From a bacterium (lineage in GTDB: Bacteria; Desulfobacterota; Binatia; DP-6), in NCBI GenBank assembly GCA_026129405.1, contig JAHCID010000001.1:1550001-1614000 (forward strand): a stretch of 64,000 nt of DNA, in the 5' to 3' direction. Below are positions 37,178 to 46,056 of this stretch, in pieces (within the stretch, counting starts at the first letter, position 1; the number at the start of each line of letters is the position of its first letter). Below the pieces are notes generated by a model that ran no database searches, was not told the origin of the DNA, and saw only the letters and a list, made by a program, of their open reading frames with translations. A program made the translations under genes and the position numbers.

Positions 37178-38353
37178 TCAGTGCGCCTGGTGGCACCCCA
37201 TGCAGGAGTACGTCGTCCGGAACATGATGGCGTGGTCGTGGTCGGGCGGCTCCTGGTCGAAGCGCGCGGCGTTCTCTGCGGCCTCGACGATGCGGCGCTC
37301 GAGGTGCTCGCGGTACGGCCAGGAGTCGTAGTTCTCCGCGAGGCGGGCCGCTTCGTAGACCTGGACGCCCGTTGCGACCTGGCCGTCCTTCACCAGCATG
37401 TCGCCGAGGTTCATGAAGAAGCCTTCGAGGTTGTAGGGGGCGATCCAGGAGTTCCAGCAGACGCGGAGGCGGCCGAGCGTCGTCTCGCGCTTCAGGGTCG
37501 CGGCGAGGTCGGGGTCGGTGCGGTCGACGATGAAGCCGGCGCAGGCGTCGATGTTGGCCCACTGCTGCTCGAGGGCGAGCCGGAAGCCGGGGTGGTCGCG
37601 CGGGAGCTGGGAGAGGATGTAGCCGGAGCTGAAGTAGTTGAACTCGGGCCAGGCGGCGATGCCCTGGACGAAGAGGGCGTTGCCCTCGTCGTAGAGCGCC
37701 GGGTCGTTGAGGGCGATCCCTTCGCCGAGGGTGATGCCGGCGAGGAAGCCGAGGACGCGGGCGTCGCCGGCGTTGAGGGTGACGGCGCGTGCGAAGCCGG
37801 GGCGGGTCTCCCGGAGGGTCTCGAGCAGCTCGGGGGCGGTGATGCCGCGCGCCGACTCGGCGAGGCGCCAGATGTAGGTCCACGGGAGATGGCGCGCGAG
37901 GCTGGGATCGTCGGGATTCTCCGCGAGGCCGGCGCGGAGGCCGGCCAGGATCGACGGGATGGCGGCGTAGTCGCCGGCGTGGAAGCGGTCCCAGAAGTAG
38001 GCGTCGGCGGGGTGCAGGGCGTCGGTGCAGGGCTCGTCGGGGCCGAGGTTCGTGCAGGCCGCCTCGGGCGTCGTCGGGCACGACGCGAGGTCCGTGAACT
38101 CGGGGACGACGGCCTCCGTCAGCATGCGACGGCAGTCCTTGGCGGGCAGCGTCCGGCACCGCTGCCGATCCACCCGGCAGGAGCGGCGGGCGGCGCGCCC
38201 GTCGGCGGCGGCGAGGCACGCGCGCAGCGCCGGCCCGCAGGCGCGGCGCTCCGCGGCGCACAGCTGCTTGCAGGTGCGCTTCGGGCCGGCGGCGCCGGCG
38301 ACGGCGGGGAGCAGCAGCAGGGCGAGCACGGCGAGCAGACGACGGGCGGGCAT
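37178..38353 (-). CDS. Secreted protein ending in a c-type haem motif (CMGCHQAH)
   Basis: 391 aa. A signal peptide ends at VAGAAG (about 22). A basic Cys-rich helical segment follows (CKQLCAAERRACGPALRACLAAADG...CRVDRQRCRTLPAKDC, about 28-80), then a long helical domain with TPR-like spacing (FLAGITLGEGIALNDPALYDEGNALFVQGIAAWPEFNYFSSGY), and the protein ends with CMGCHQAH, so the haem-binding CxxCH (384-388) lies three residues from the C-terminus. I know no family with this layout. It implies periplasmic cytochrome c maturation and perhaps an electron-transfer or haem-anchoring role. It is divergent from the gene at 38481. Confidence 0.8.
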   Translation of the reverse strand: MPARRLLAVLALLLLPAVAGAAGPKRTCKQLCAAERRACGPALRACLAAADGRAARRSCRVDRQRCRTLPAKDCRRMLTEAVVPEFTDLASCPTTPEAACTNLGPDEPCTDALHPADAYFWDRFHAGDYAAIPSILAGLRAGLAENPDDPSLARHLPWTYIWRLAESARGITAPELLETLRETRPGFARAVTLNAGDARVLGFLAGITLGEGIALNDPALYDEGNALFVQGIAAWPEFNYFSSGYILSQLPRDHPGFRLALEQQWANIDACAGFIVDRTDPDLAATLKRETTLGRLRVCWNSWIAPYNLEGFFMNLGDMLVKDGQVATGVQVYEAARLAENYDSWPYREHLERRIVEAAENAARFDQEPPDHDHAIMFRTTYSCMGCHQAH

Positions 38354-38424
38354 GGGCGCGTCGTAGCGCAGTCGCCCGCGCTCGGGCCAGCACGGGGGCT
38401 CGCTGCCGTGCACCGGACGCCCGT

Positions 38425-38442
38425 CTCCCGACAAGTCGGGAG
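38425..38442. promoter_or_regulatory. Inverted repeat between divergent secreted-protein genes
   Basis: ctcccgacaagtcgggag has perfect 8-nt arms around AA. It lies 39-56 nt upstream of the plus-strand ATG at 38481 and 72-89 nt upstream of the minus-strand ATG at 38353, a good place for a regulator acting on both genes. The half-site (TCCC...GGGA) recalls the dyad at 10721. Confidence 0.45.
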
Positions 38443-38480
38443 TTCCGCGCTTCGACGAGACGGACATAACCGGGAGCGCC

Positions 38481-41207
38481 ATGCACATCCTCGCGGTCGC
38501 TCTCATGCTGCTGCTCCCGCCCGCGCCGGCGCAGGCGCAGGCCGTTCGGGCGGTCGAGCCGGTGACCATCACGGGCGCCGAGGTGCCGGGCTGGTCACGC
38601 CTCGCGGCGCAGACGGTCTGCGCGCCGTATCCCTCCGGGACCACCGGCGGTCGCGACGCCCACAACGGCACGACGATCGTCCCTCCCGACCCGCGCACGG
38701 GCGTGCCGGTCGAGCGCATCGTCGCCTTCCGCTGGACCGGCCTCGCGTGGAGCGAGATCCCCGTGCAGGTCGACGAGCGCTTCCACTACTGCCTCTCGAA
38801 CCCGGGCTCCGACTTCGCGATCTACTCCGGCACCGACAAGGAGCTCACCTACGCGTGGGACACCGAGTCGTGGAAGAAGACCGACGGTCTCTGCACCGCG
38901 AGCTACCCGCCGTCCGTCGGGCCGACGCCCGATCCCGTCGCCGGCCTCGACGACGACGACGAGATCACCTTCATGGCGAGCGACGCCGGGGCGCAGGCGC
39001 CGCTCGCCGTGCTGACGCCGCCGGGCACGTCGAACGGGCAGGCGATCGCGATCGTCGATCCGCTCGATCTGCTGCATCCGAAGTTCGTCTACCTCTTCCT
39101 GCGCGCGGGCGGCTCGTCGTTCCATGCCGGGAGCGGCTACGTCACCTACACGCGCGCTGCCGACGCCGACGAGTGGATCGATCGCTACGCCATCGCCGCC
39201 GGCGATCCCGAGGTGCTCGGGGTGAGCAACACCGGCTACGGGCCGAACCTCGCCGGCACCGTGTGCCGCACGGCGAGCTGGCCCGGATACCCGGCGGTGC
39301 CCGACGGCGTGCCGCGCGCGTCGAGCGACCGCTTCGTGCGCGACGGCGTCGTGGTCACGACCGACGCGTACCGCTGGCAGGCGACCGGCCGCTGGATGGT
39401 GCGCGACATTCGCGTCGCCAAGCCTGGCCAGCCCGGCGTCTACGGCCCCGACCTCGTCGACCGCTGGAAGGGCCGCGCGTTCCAGCAGAGCCCCGACTCG
39501 ACGATCTCGCTCGTCGGCTTCGAGGACGAGCAGGTGAACTGGGAGGCGAACAGCGCCCTGCTCGGCGAGCGGGTGGGGCCCGTGCGCGCCATCCGCGAGA
39601 CCTGGGGCGCCGACTCCGGCACCAACGTCACCAAGACCGAGACGTTCTACCGCGACGCCGTGACGTACCGGTACCACGTCCGCGTCCACCCGATTCCGCC
39701 GGACGGGCTCTATACGTCGTGGGACTACAACGCCGGCGTCGCGGTCCGGTACTTCAACGTGCTGCGCCCGGACGGCGTCGCGATCGACGGCGTCGACGAC
39801 GACGTCGGCCAGGTCGACGGCGTCTTCGGCTTCCCCGCCTTCTTCGACGCGCCCGACCCGACGTTCAACGTGCCGACGGCGTTCTTCAACTGGGAGCAGG
39901 TCTCCGGCGCCGGCGACGCGGGATCGCTCGTCTACATCGTGGAGATGAAGGGCGCGACGACGCTCGTGAATCCCGCCGTGGTGCCGTACTACCGTGACGA
40001 CGCCTGCCTCGACGACGGCACCGGCGACGATCCCACGGCGAGGCCGTGGCCGGGCGAGCCCTCGACCGACGCGCGCGTGCGCGCCGGCTACTCCGCCGCC
40101 GCCGGCGGCACACCGTACGCGCAGCTCACGTGCGCGCAGCGCCAGGGCGCGTGGGGGGCGCACGGCATCCACTACTTCGTCACCGGCGACAGCGACAACC
40201 TCGCGTCCCCCGAGGTGCTGAGCGAGATCGACGCGCAGCAGTGGCAGTTCATGGTGCCGACGGCGGCGCCGGCGAACGTCGGGCAGGTGTACGGCAACAC
40301 GGTGATCCTGCCGCTGCTCACCGTGGTGACGCCGCTCGCGGGGGCGCCGCCGCTGCTCGCGCCGAGCGCGAGCGCCGCCTCCGCGGTGACGCCGTACGAG
40401 ACGCCCGTCGCCGTCGGGCTGGCCGGCGGCGATCTCCTCACCTGCGAGCTCGCGTTCTCGATCGTCACGCCGCCCGCGCACGGGACGCTCTCGGCGATCG
40501 AGGCGCAGCCGTGCCGGCTCGGCCTGCCGTCGTCGGACACGGCGCGGGTGACGTACACGCCGGCGCCGGGATTCCACGGCACCGACCGCTTCACGTACCG
40601 CGTGAACGACGGCCTCTTCGACTCGTCGCCGGCGGCGGTGTTCCTCACCGTGCAGCCGCCTCCGCCGCCGACCTGCGCGGGCGGCCCGCGCACGACGTGC
40701 CGTCGTCCCGTGCGCGCCGGCACGTCGCTCTTGGCGGCGAAGGACGGCGTCCCCGACGCGAACGATCAGCTGACGTGGAAGTGGACGGCGGGCGCCGCGA
40801 CGACGCGGGCCGACTTCGGCGATCCGCTCGCCGGGACCCACTACCAGCTCTGCGTCTGGGACGGCGCCGGCGCCACCATCGCCCGCGCCAGCGCGCCGGC
40901 CGGCGGGGTCTGCGACGGTCGCCCGTGCTGGCGGGCGAAGAGCGCGAAGGTCCTCTACCGCAGCCGCACGCGCGTGCCCGGCGGTGGCCGGCGCGGCACG
41001 CTCCAGCTGGCGCTGGTCGCGGGCGCGGCCGGCAAGGCGAAGATCGTCGCCAAGGGGCGTGGCGTGCACCTGGGTCTCGATCCGCTGCCGTGGCCCCAGC
41101 CGGTCCGTGCCCAGCTGCTGAGCGGGGCGGGGGAGTGCTGGGAGGCCGCGTACGTCGCGCCGGCACGGCGCAACGGGGCGGGGCGCTTCGTCGCCCGCGG
41201 CGAGTAG
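38481..41207 (+). CDS. Large secreted protein with cadherin-like and C-terminal beta domains
   Basis: 908 aa. A signal peptide ends at AQAQAV. Residues 30-630 form a beta-rich region I cannot name, with features such as FRWTGLAWSEIPVQVDERF, VYLFLRAGG and ETFYRDAVTYRYHVRVHPI; the calcium-type loop DGVDDDVGQVDG lies near residue 435. Residues about 640-735 look like a cadherin/Big-like module (TPPAHGTLSAIEAQPC, YTPAPGFHGTDRFTYRVNDG). The last 155 residues are the same module as in the 1194-aa protein: ANDQLTWKW, DFGDPLAGTHYQLCVWDG, GKAKIVAKG, GAGECWEAAY. Start MHILAVALML is clear. The neighbouring genes on both sides encode haem c-type proteins. Confidence 0.83.
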   Translation: MHILAVALMLLLPPAPAQAQAVRAVEPVTITGAEVPGWSRLAAQTVCAPYPSGTTGGRDAHNGTTIVPPDPRTGVPVERIVAFRWTGLAWSEIPVQVDERFHYCLSNPGSDFAIYSGTDKELTYAWDTESWKKTDGLCTASYPPSVGPTPDPVAGLDDDDEITFMASDAGAQAPLAVLTPPGTSNGQAIAIVDPLDLLHPKFVYLFLRAGGSSFHAGSGYVTYTRAADADEWIDRYAIAAGDPEVLGVSNTGYGPNLAGTVCRTASWPGYPAVPDGVPRASSDRFVRDGVVVTTDAYRWQATGRWMVRDIRVAKPGQPGVYGPDLVDRWKGRAFQQSPDSTISLVGFEDEQVNWEANSALLGERVGPVRAIRETWGADSGTNVTKTETFYRDAVTYRYHVRVHPIPPDGLYTSWDYNAGVAVRYFNVLRPDGVAIDGVDDDVGQVDGVFGFPAFFDAPDPTFNVPTAFFNWEQVSGAGDAGSLVYIVEMKGATTLVNPAVVPYYRDDACLDDGTGDDPTARPWPGEPSTDARVRAGYSAAAGGTPYAQLTCAQRQGAWGAHGIHYFVTGDSDNLASPEVLSEIDAQQWQFMVPTAAPANVGQVYGNTVILPLLTVVTPLAGAPPLLAPSASAASAVTPYETPVAVGLAGGDLLTCELAFSIVTPPAHGTLSAIEAQPCRLGLPSSDTARVTYTPAPGFHGTDRFTYRVNDGLFDSSPAAVFLTVQPPPPPTCAGGPRTTCRRPVRAGTSLLAAKDGVPDANDQLTWKWTAGAATTRADFGDPLAGTHYQLCVWDGAGATIARASAPAGGVCDGRPCWRAKSAKVLYRSRTRVPGGGRRGTLQLALVAGAAGKAKIVAKGRGVHLGLDPLPWPQPVRAQLLSGAGECWEAAYVAPARRNGAGRFVARGE

Positions 41208-41314
41208 GCAGGCACGCCGCCGGCGGGCTGCGTGGCCCGGTCGAGGATGCTGACCCGCTGTCGGCCGCCTGACTCGAGGTCGCGGCGGCGGGCCGGATCC
41301 ACGGCGATGCGCGC

Positions 41315-41330
41315 TGGCGCCGTCCTTGCT
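41315..41330 (+). promoter_or_regulatory. Probable sigma-54 promoter
   Basis: tggcgccgtccttgct matches TGGCACG-N4-TTGCW: GG (41316-41317) and GC (41328-41329) are ten bases apart and both boxes are nearly complete. The inferred start of the transcript (about 41341) is next to the ATG at 41342, giving an almost leaderless mRNA, or a start a few bases off. Confidence 0.5.
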
Positions 41331-41341
41331 GCACGCCGGCC

Positions 41342-42985
41342 ATGCCGACGCTCCTGCTCGCCCTCGTCTCGGCCCTCCTCCTCGCCGCGCCCGTGCGCGC
41401 CATGGAGCAGGGCCCGCTCGTCGCCTACACGTCGCCCATCGACTCGCGCGTGGACGTCGCCACGAACCCCGCCTGCGCGATCCAGGGGGTCTGCGACGAC
41501 GCCACCAGCACCTGCTCGGCCGGCCTGGTCGGCACCACGTGCCAGACGGCGAGCGATTGCGTGCCGCGGCTCAACACCTGTCGGTTCGTGATCCAGACGA
41601 TGGCGCCCGAGGTCGTGATCGCGGCGAAGCTCGACGGCAAGCCGCTCGACGTCCTCGTCCCGCGCGCCGCCGGGGTGTCCGCGACGATCGAGGTGCCGCT
41701 CCAGGGCGGCCGCAAGCGCAACAGGCTGAAGATCGTCGCGACCGCCACCGTCGACGGCCGCGTGATCCGGCAGCGCAACGTCTTCCGCTTCACGCCGATC
41801 CCGCACATCCGCTACCGGCCGATGCCGGCGCGGTTCGGCGTGCCCGGCGACCAGGCGCGGCTGCTCGAGCTGGTCGCCGCCGCCGACACCCGCGCCATCC
41901 GCGAGCACGCGTGGACGATCTGGGCCGGTCTCACCGCCCGCACGCCCGAGCGCTACAACGGCAAGCGGCTGCCGGTGTTCGAGACCTGGTTCTCCGGCTC
42001 CGAGCTCTACGACGCGAACCCCTATGCCTGCGATGCGGTCGACGCGCGCCCCTACGCGCGCGACTTCGAGAAGCCGCTCCAGCTGCACCACCACGGCGGC
42101 GGGCTGCCGAACGAGCAGGTGACCGGCTTCAACCGCTTCAACCGCGCGACGACCGAGCACGTGTGCGCGAACCAGTACAACCTGGCGTCGACGCTCGACA
42201 CGCTGAACGCGTCGTTCACGCCCGCGACGCCGATCGCCGAGCGGAAGATCGTCGACTTCCCGCGCGCCGCCATGGCGCTGAAGCCCGTGTTCACGCCCAT
42301 CGCGGGCGCGGGCATCACCATCCTGCCCTACTGGAACGGCCCGACCGCGAGCACGAACCTCGTCAACCCGACGCCGGACACGTGGACGCAGTGCGTGGCC
42401 GTCGTGCCGCCGGGGACCGCCAAGCCCGCGTCGCCGACGCCGTGCAGCTGCAACGGCACCGCGACGACGTGCGAGGTCGTCGGCCTCGATCGCATGTACG
42501 CCTTCGCGCTCACCGCCGCCGAGCTCGCCGACATGTCGGAGAACTCGTCGCTCGCCGGCGCGCCGCTGAAGCCGGGCGACTATGCCGCCCTGATGGCGAT
42601 GCACGTCACCAGCAAGGAGATCGACCGCTGGACGTGGCAGACGTTCTGGTGGACGCCGAATCCCGAGGAGTCCCCCGCCGGCGACTTCCGTCCCGCGAGC
42701 GTGAAGCGCGAGTTCCGCAACTACGCCATGTGCACTGCGTGGAGCATGAGCGGGCCGCCGGAGTCCCCCACCGGCCCCCCCGACGTCTGCTTCAACCCGT
42801 GGCTCGAGACCGGCCTCGAGGGGCTCGACGGGGTGCAGTCGAACTGCATGACCTGCCACCGTCTGGCCGCCTGGCCGAACTTCAGCACCGGCTACCAGGC
42901 CAACGGCTTCATCGGGCCGGACGACCCGATCTTCGCGAACGCCACCAAGCTCGATTTCCTCTGGTCGGTGACCCGCGCGCAGTGA
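41342..42985 (+). CDS. Secreted mono-haem c-type protein, function unknown
   Basis: 547 aa. The signal peptide (1-20) is cut after VRA. A small Cys-rich segment (CSAGLVGTTCQTASDCVPRLNTC, about 60-80) opens the mature part. Most of the protein is a beta-rich fold with HHGGGLPNEQVTGFNRFNRATT, RTYDAN-like and WTWQTFWWTPNPEE segments; the haem motif C502-M-T-C-H506 lies 42 residues from the end (NCMTCHRLAAWPN). This recalls secreted c-type oxidase-like proteins of soil bacteria, but I cannot assign one. A sigma-54-type promoter lies directly upstream and a strong hairpin follows 7 nt after the stop. Confidence 0.82.
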   Translation: MPTLLLALVSALLLAAPVRAMEQGPLVAYTSPIDSRVDVATNPACAIQGVCDDATSTCSAGLVGTTCQTASDCVPRLNTCRFVIQTMAPEVVIAAKLDGKPLDVLVPRAAGVSATIEVPLQGGRKRNRLKIVATATVDGRVIRQRNVFRFTPIPHIRYRPMPARFGVPGDQARLLELVAAADTRAIREHAWTIWAGLTARTPERYNGKRLPVFETWFSGSELYDANPYACDAVDARPYARDFEKPLQLHHHGGGLPNEQVTGFNRFNRATTEHVCANQYNLASTLDTLNASFTPATPIAERKIVDFPRAAMALKPVFTPIAGAGITILPYWNGPTASTNLVNPTPDTWTQCVAVVPPGTAKPASPTPCSCNGTATTCEVVGLDRMYAFALTAAELADMSENSSLAGAPLKPGDYAALMAMHVTSKEIDRWTWQTFWWTPNPEESPAGDFRPASVKREFRNYAMCTAWSMSGPPESPTGPPDVCFNPWLETGLEGLDGVQSNCMTCHRLAAWPNFSTGYQANGFIGPDDPIFANATKLDFLWSVTRAQ

Positions 42986-42992
42986 CGGGCGG

Positions 42993-43015
42993 GGCGGGCC
43001 CCGCCGGGGCCCGCC
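42993..43015 (+). terminator. Hairpin terminator
   Basis: Ten-nt perfect arms ggcgggcccc (42993-43002) and ggggcccgcc (43006-43015) with a 3-nt loop lie directly after the stop at 42985. No T tract. Confidence 0.65.
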
Positions 43016-43112
43016 GACCCGGATTGCCGGACTCGCGCCGATCCTGCATGGCTGCGGGATCGGAACCTGGTCGCAGGGAGGCGGCGGCGCGACGCGCGTC
43101 GGGCGTCGGGCC

Positions 43113-44848
43113 GTGACGGTGCTGGTGTGCGGGCTGCTCATGGGCGCGCTCGGCTGCGCGGCCCGGGTGCCGGCGCGTCCGAACGTGCTGCTCGTGACGC
43201 TCGACACCACCCGCGCCGATCGTCTCGGATGCTACGGCTGGCGCCGCGCCGAGACGCCGGCGCTCGACGGTCTCGCCCGCGACGGGGTGCGCTTCGACGC
43301 CGCCTACGCCAGCAGCCCGATGACCCTGCCGTCGCACGCGACGCTCTTCACCGGCCTCGAGCCGCCCGAGCACGGGCTGCGGCTCAACGGCCAGAGCCGC
43401 CTGCCCGACGGCGTCCCGACGCTCGCCTCGCGCCTGCACGAGCAGGGCTACCGCACCGGCGGCTTCGTCGCCGCCTTCGTGCTCGATCGCCGCTTCGGCC
43501 TCGACCGCGGCTTCGAGGTCTACGACGACGCGCTCGGCGACGCGCTGCCGCAGGTGGTGCCCGAGCGGCTCGCGCTCCACCGCCGCGGCGACGCCGTCGT
43601 CGACGCGGCGTTGGGCTGGCTCGACGAGGCGGCGCGTGGTCCCGCGCCGTTCCTCGCCTGGGTCCACCTCTACGATCCACACGCGCCCGATCACCCCCAC
43701 GGCGACGCCGGGGCCTCCTACGACGGCGAGGTGGCGTTCATGGACCGGCAGGTGGCGCGCCTGCTGGCCTTCCTCGAGCGCCGCGGGCTCGCGCGCCGCA
43801 CGCTCGTCGTCGCGGTCGCCGATCACGGCGAGGGCCTCGGCGATCACGGCGACGCCGAGCACGGCTTCCTCCTCGACGAGGAGGTCCTGCGCGTGCCGCT
43901 GCTGGTCCGCTGGCCCGGCGTCGTCGCACGTGGGCACGCCGTCGGCGCGCTCGTGACGACGCGCGACCTGGCGCCGACGATCCTCGATCTGACGGGCAGC
44001 CCGCCGCTCGCCGCGTCGGGGGGGCGCAGCCTGCGCGCGGCGCTCGCCGGCGGCACGATCGCGTCGGGCGTGAGCTACGCGGAGACCGACCTGCCGCTGG
44101 CCGCCTACGGCTGGAGCCCGCAGCGCAGCCTCACGACCGAGGACTGGAAGTACGTGCGCACGCCGCGCCCGGAGCTGTATGCGCGGCCGTCCGACCGCGC
44201 CGAGCACCACGACGTGGCGGCGGCCGACCCGGCGCGGGTCGCGGCGCTCGACGGCGCGCTCGCGGACGTCGAGGCGTCGTTCCGGCCGCTGATCGCCCCG
44301 GAGGCGCGCCTCGACGCGCGGGCGCGCGCGCGGCTCGAGGCGCTCGGCTACGCCGCCTCGTCGGCGCCGGCGGCCCGCACGGAGGGCCTGCGCGACGTGA
44401 AGGACATGCTCGAGGTGAAGCGTCTCGGCACCGACGTCGCCGTGGGGCTGGCCACGGGACGCCTCGACGCGCCGGTCGCCATCGTGCTGCTGCGGACGCT
44501 CGTCGAACGCAGCCCGGAATCGGCTCCCTTCCGCGTACGCCTCGGCACGTTGCTGCTCGTGCACGGCGACGTCCCGGGCGCGATCGCCGAGCTGGAGGAG
44601 GCCGTGCGCCTCCATCCCGATCTGGCCGACGCCCGCATCAACCTCGGACAGGCGACGCTGCGCGCCGGACGGCCCGCGGACGCCGCCGCGCAGTTCCGCG
44701 CGGCGCTCGCGCTGGAGCCCGACCGGGCCGGGCACGCGAGGCCTGGCGCGCGCTCGCCGCCCAGCGCCGGCGCGACGACGGCGGCTCGCCGCCCGTCGCC
44801 GTCGCACCGGCGGCCGTGCGCGTGGCGGAGATCCTCGCCGCGCCGTGA
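43113..44848 (+). CDS. Sulfatase-like lipoprotein with TPR tail, single-base frameshift near the end
   Basis: A GTG at 43113 opens a lipoprotein signal (LLMGALGC-A). The fold is alkaline-phosphatase-like: NVLLVTLDTTRADRLGCYG (metal Asp), SSPMTLPSHATLFTGLEPPEHG (here Thr stands where sulfatases have the formylglycine Cys/Ser and His where they have Arg), VADHGEGLGDHG and LLVRWPG. A TPR-like tail follows (FRVRLGTLLLVHGDVPGAIAELEEAVRLHPDLADARINLG). Frame 43113 breaks at the G run 44730-44732: adding one G gives AGAREAWRALAAQ and a stop at 44848, for a protein of 578 aa. Either an assembly error or a mild mutation. The Thr/His site suggests phosphatase or phosphodiesterase more than sulfatase action. 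Confidence 0.8.
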
Positions 44849-44868
44849 AGGCGGCGCGGGCGGCGACC

Positions 44869-45474
44869 TCAGCCCGCGTCCTTCGCCAGCGCGCGCGCCA
44901 GGGCGGGGCGCGCGCCGCAGCGTGCCAGCCAGGCGTCGATCGCCGGGCCAGCCGGCAGCATCTCGCGGGCCCACTGCCCCACGCTCGCGAGCAGCACGTC
45001 GGCGCCGGAGAAGCGCTCGCCGAGGACGTGGGGTCCGCGCTCGAGCGCGGCGCGGATGCGCGCGTCGACGGCCGCACGGGTCGTGAACGTACGCTGGAGG
45101 TCGGCGCGGTCGGCGAGGCCGACGAACGCGAAGTTGATCACCGGCTCCATGACCCCGGCGTAGTACGCGAGCCAGGTGAGGTAGGGACCGCGGTCGCGGT
45201 CGCCGCTGCGCGGGCCGAGGCCGGCGTCGGGAAGGAGATCGGTGAGATAGAGCACGATCGCCGCCGATTCGGTGATCAGCACGCCGTCGTGCTCGAGCGC
45301 GGGGACCTTCTTGTCCGGGTGTGGGTTGCCGGGATCGGAGGCGCCGCTGCCGTCGATGCGTGGGATGCTCGTGTACGCGAGGCGGTAGTCGGCGCCGAGC
45401 TCCTCGAGCAGCCAGACGATGCGGGACGAGCGCGACTGCGGGGCGTGGTGGAGCGTCAGCATGGCGTGCAGCAT
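44869..45474 (-). CDS. Glutathione S-transferase family protein
   Basis: 201 aa from the ATG at 45474; a second ATG lies at 45462. The thioredoxin-like N domain has the SSRIVWLLEELG segment (Ser-type site instead of Tyr/Cys), the glutathione-binding cis-Pro strand VPALEHDGVLITESAAIVLYL and the ES pair. The helical C domain contains GPYLTWLAYYAGVMEPVINF and FSGADVLLASVGQWA, the usual GST signature with a conserved Asp. Detoxification or isomerase activity on small thiol conjugates is likely; the substrate is open. It is divergent in style from its neighbour, an SRPBCC gene on the same strand 36 bp upstream. Confidence 0.88.
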   Translation of the reverse strand: MLHAMLTLHHAPQSRSSRIVWLLEELGADYRLAYTSIPRIDGSGASDPGNPHPDKKVPALEHDGVLITESAAIVLYLTDLLPDAGLGPRSGDRDRGPYLTWLAYYAGVMEPVINFAFVGLADRADLQRTFTTRAAVDARIRAALERGPHVLGERFSGADVLLASVGQWAREMLPAGPAIDAWLARCGARPALARALAKDAG

Positions 45475-45509
45475 GCCAGGGCGGCCGTCCGGGGAAAGAG
45501 GCGCTGCGC

Positions 45510-45950
45510 TCAGCGCGCCGCGAGCGCTTCGGCGCGCCGGGCGAGCGCCGCGGTCATCGCCTGGAAGCCCGCGGCGAGGCGCCTGCCGAGCAGCGTCTGC
45601 ACCAGCGGCGCCAGCCATCCCGAGAGGACGAAGTGCGAGCGGTAGCGCGCGCGTCCGTCGGGCAGCGGCTCGACGTGATGGCAACGGCGGCTCGCGAGGG
45701 CGCCGAGACGATCCGGCGCGACGCCGTAGCAGAGCCGCGTGCCGGCGACGTGCTCGAGCACGAGCTCGCGCTGCGGCTGCGCGAAGGCGCGGAACACGCG
45801 CACGCGCATGACGATCGGCTCGCCGGGAACGAGCGTCGAGCGGCAGGCGACCACGAACGGGTTCCACTCGCCGTAGCGCGGCAGGTCGGTCACCACCTGC
45901 CACACGACGTCGGCGGGCGCGGCGACGACGACGGTCTCGTCGAGCGTCAT
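45510..45950 (-). CDS. SRPBCC (START/Bet v1-like) domain protein
   Basis: 146 aa from the ATG at 45950. It has the family rhythm: an ETVVVAAPADVVWQVVTDLPRYGEWNPFVV start, a central VMRVRVFRAFAQPQRELVLEHVAGTRLCYGV strand pair and the helix at the end (LLGRRLAAGFQAMTAALARRAEALAAR). Such small ligand-binding proteins act as polyketide cyclase/dehydrase-like or lipid-binding modules; no catalytic signature allows more. Its 5' region faces the secreted hydrolase gene at 46057, a divergent pair with about 106 bp between. Confidence 0.85.
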   Translation of the reverse strand: MTLDETVVVAAPADVVWQVVTDLPRYGEWNPFVVACRSTLVPGEPIVMRVRVFRAFAQPQRELVLEHVAGTRLCYGVAPDRLGALASRRCHHVEPLPDGRARYRSHFVLSGWLAPLVQTLLGRRLAAGFQAMTAALARRAEALAAR

Positions 45951-46056
45951 GGCAGGGGAGATGTGCCGGGAGCGGCGCCGGCGGGCAACCTCGTGACGCG
46001 CGGCGGCGTCGAGAAATCCTTGACCGCCGCGCCGGCGAGCAGATTCACTCCACGCC

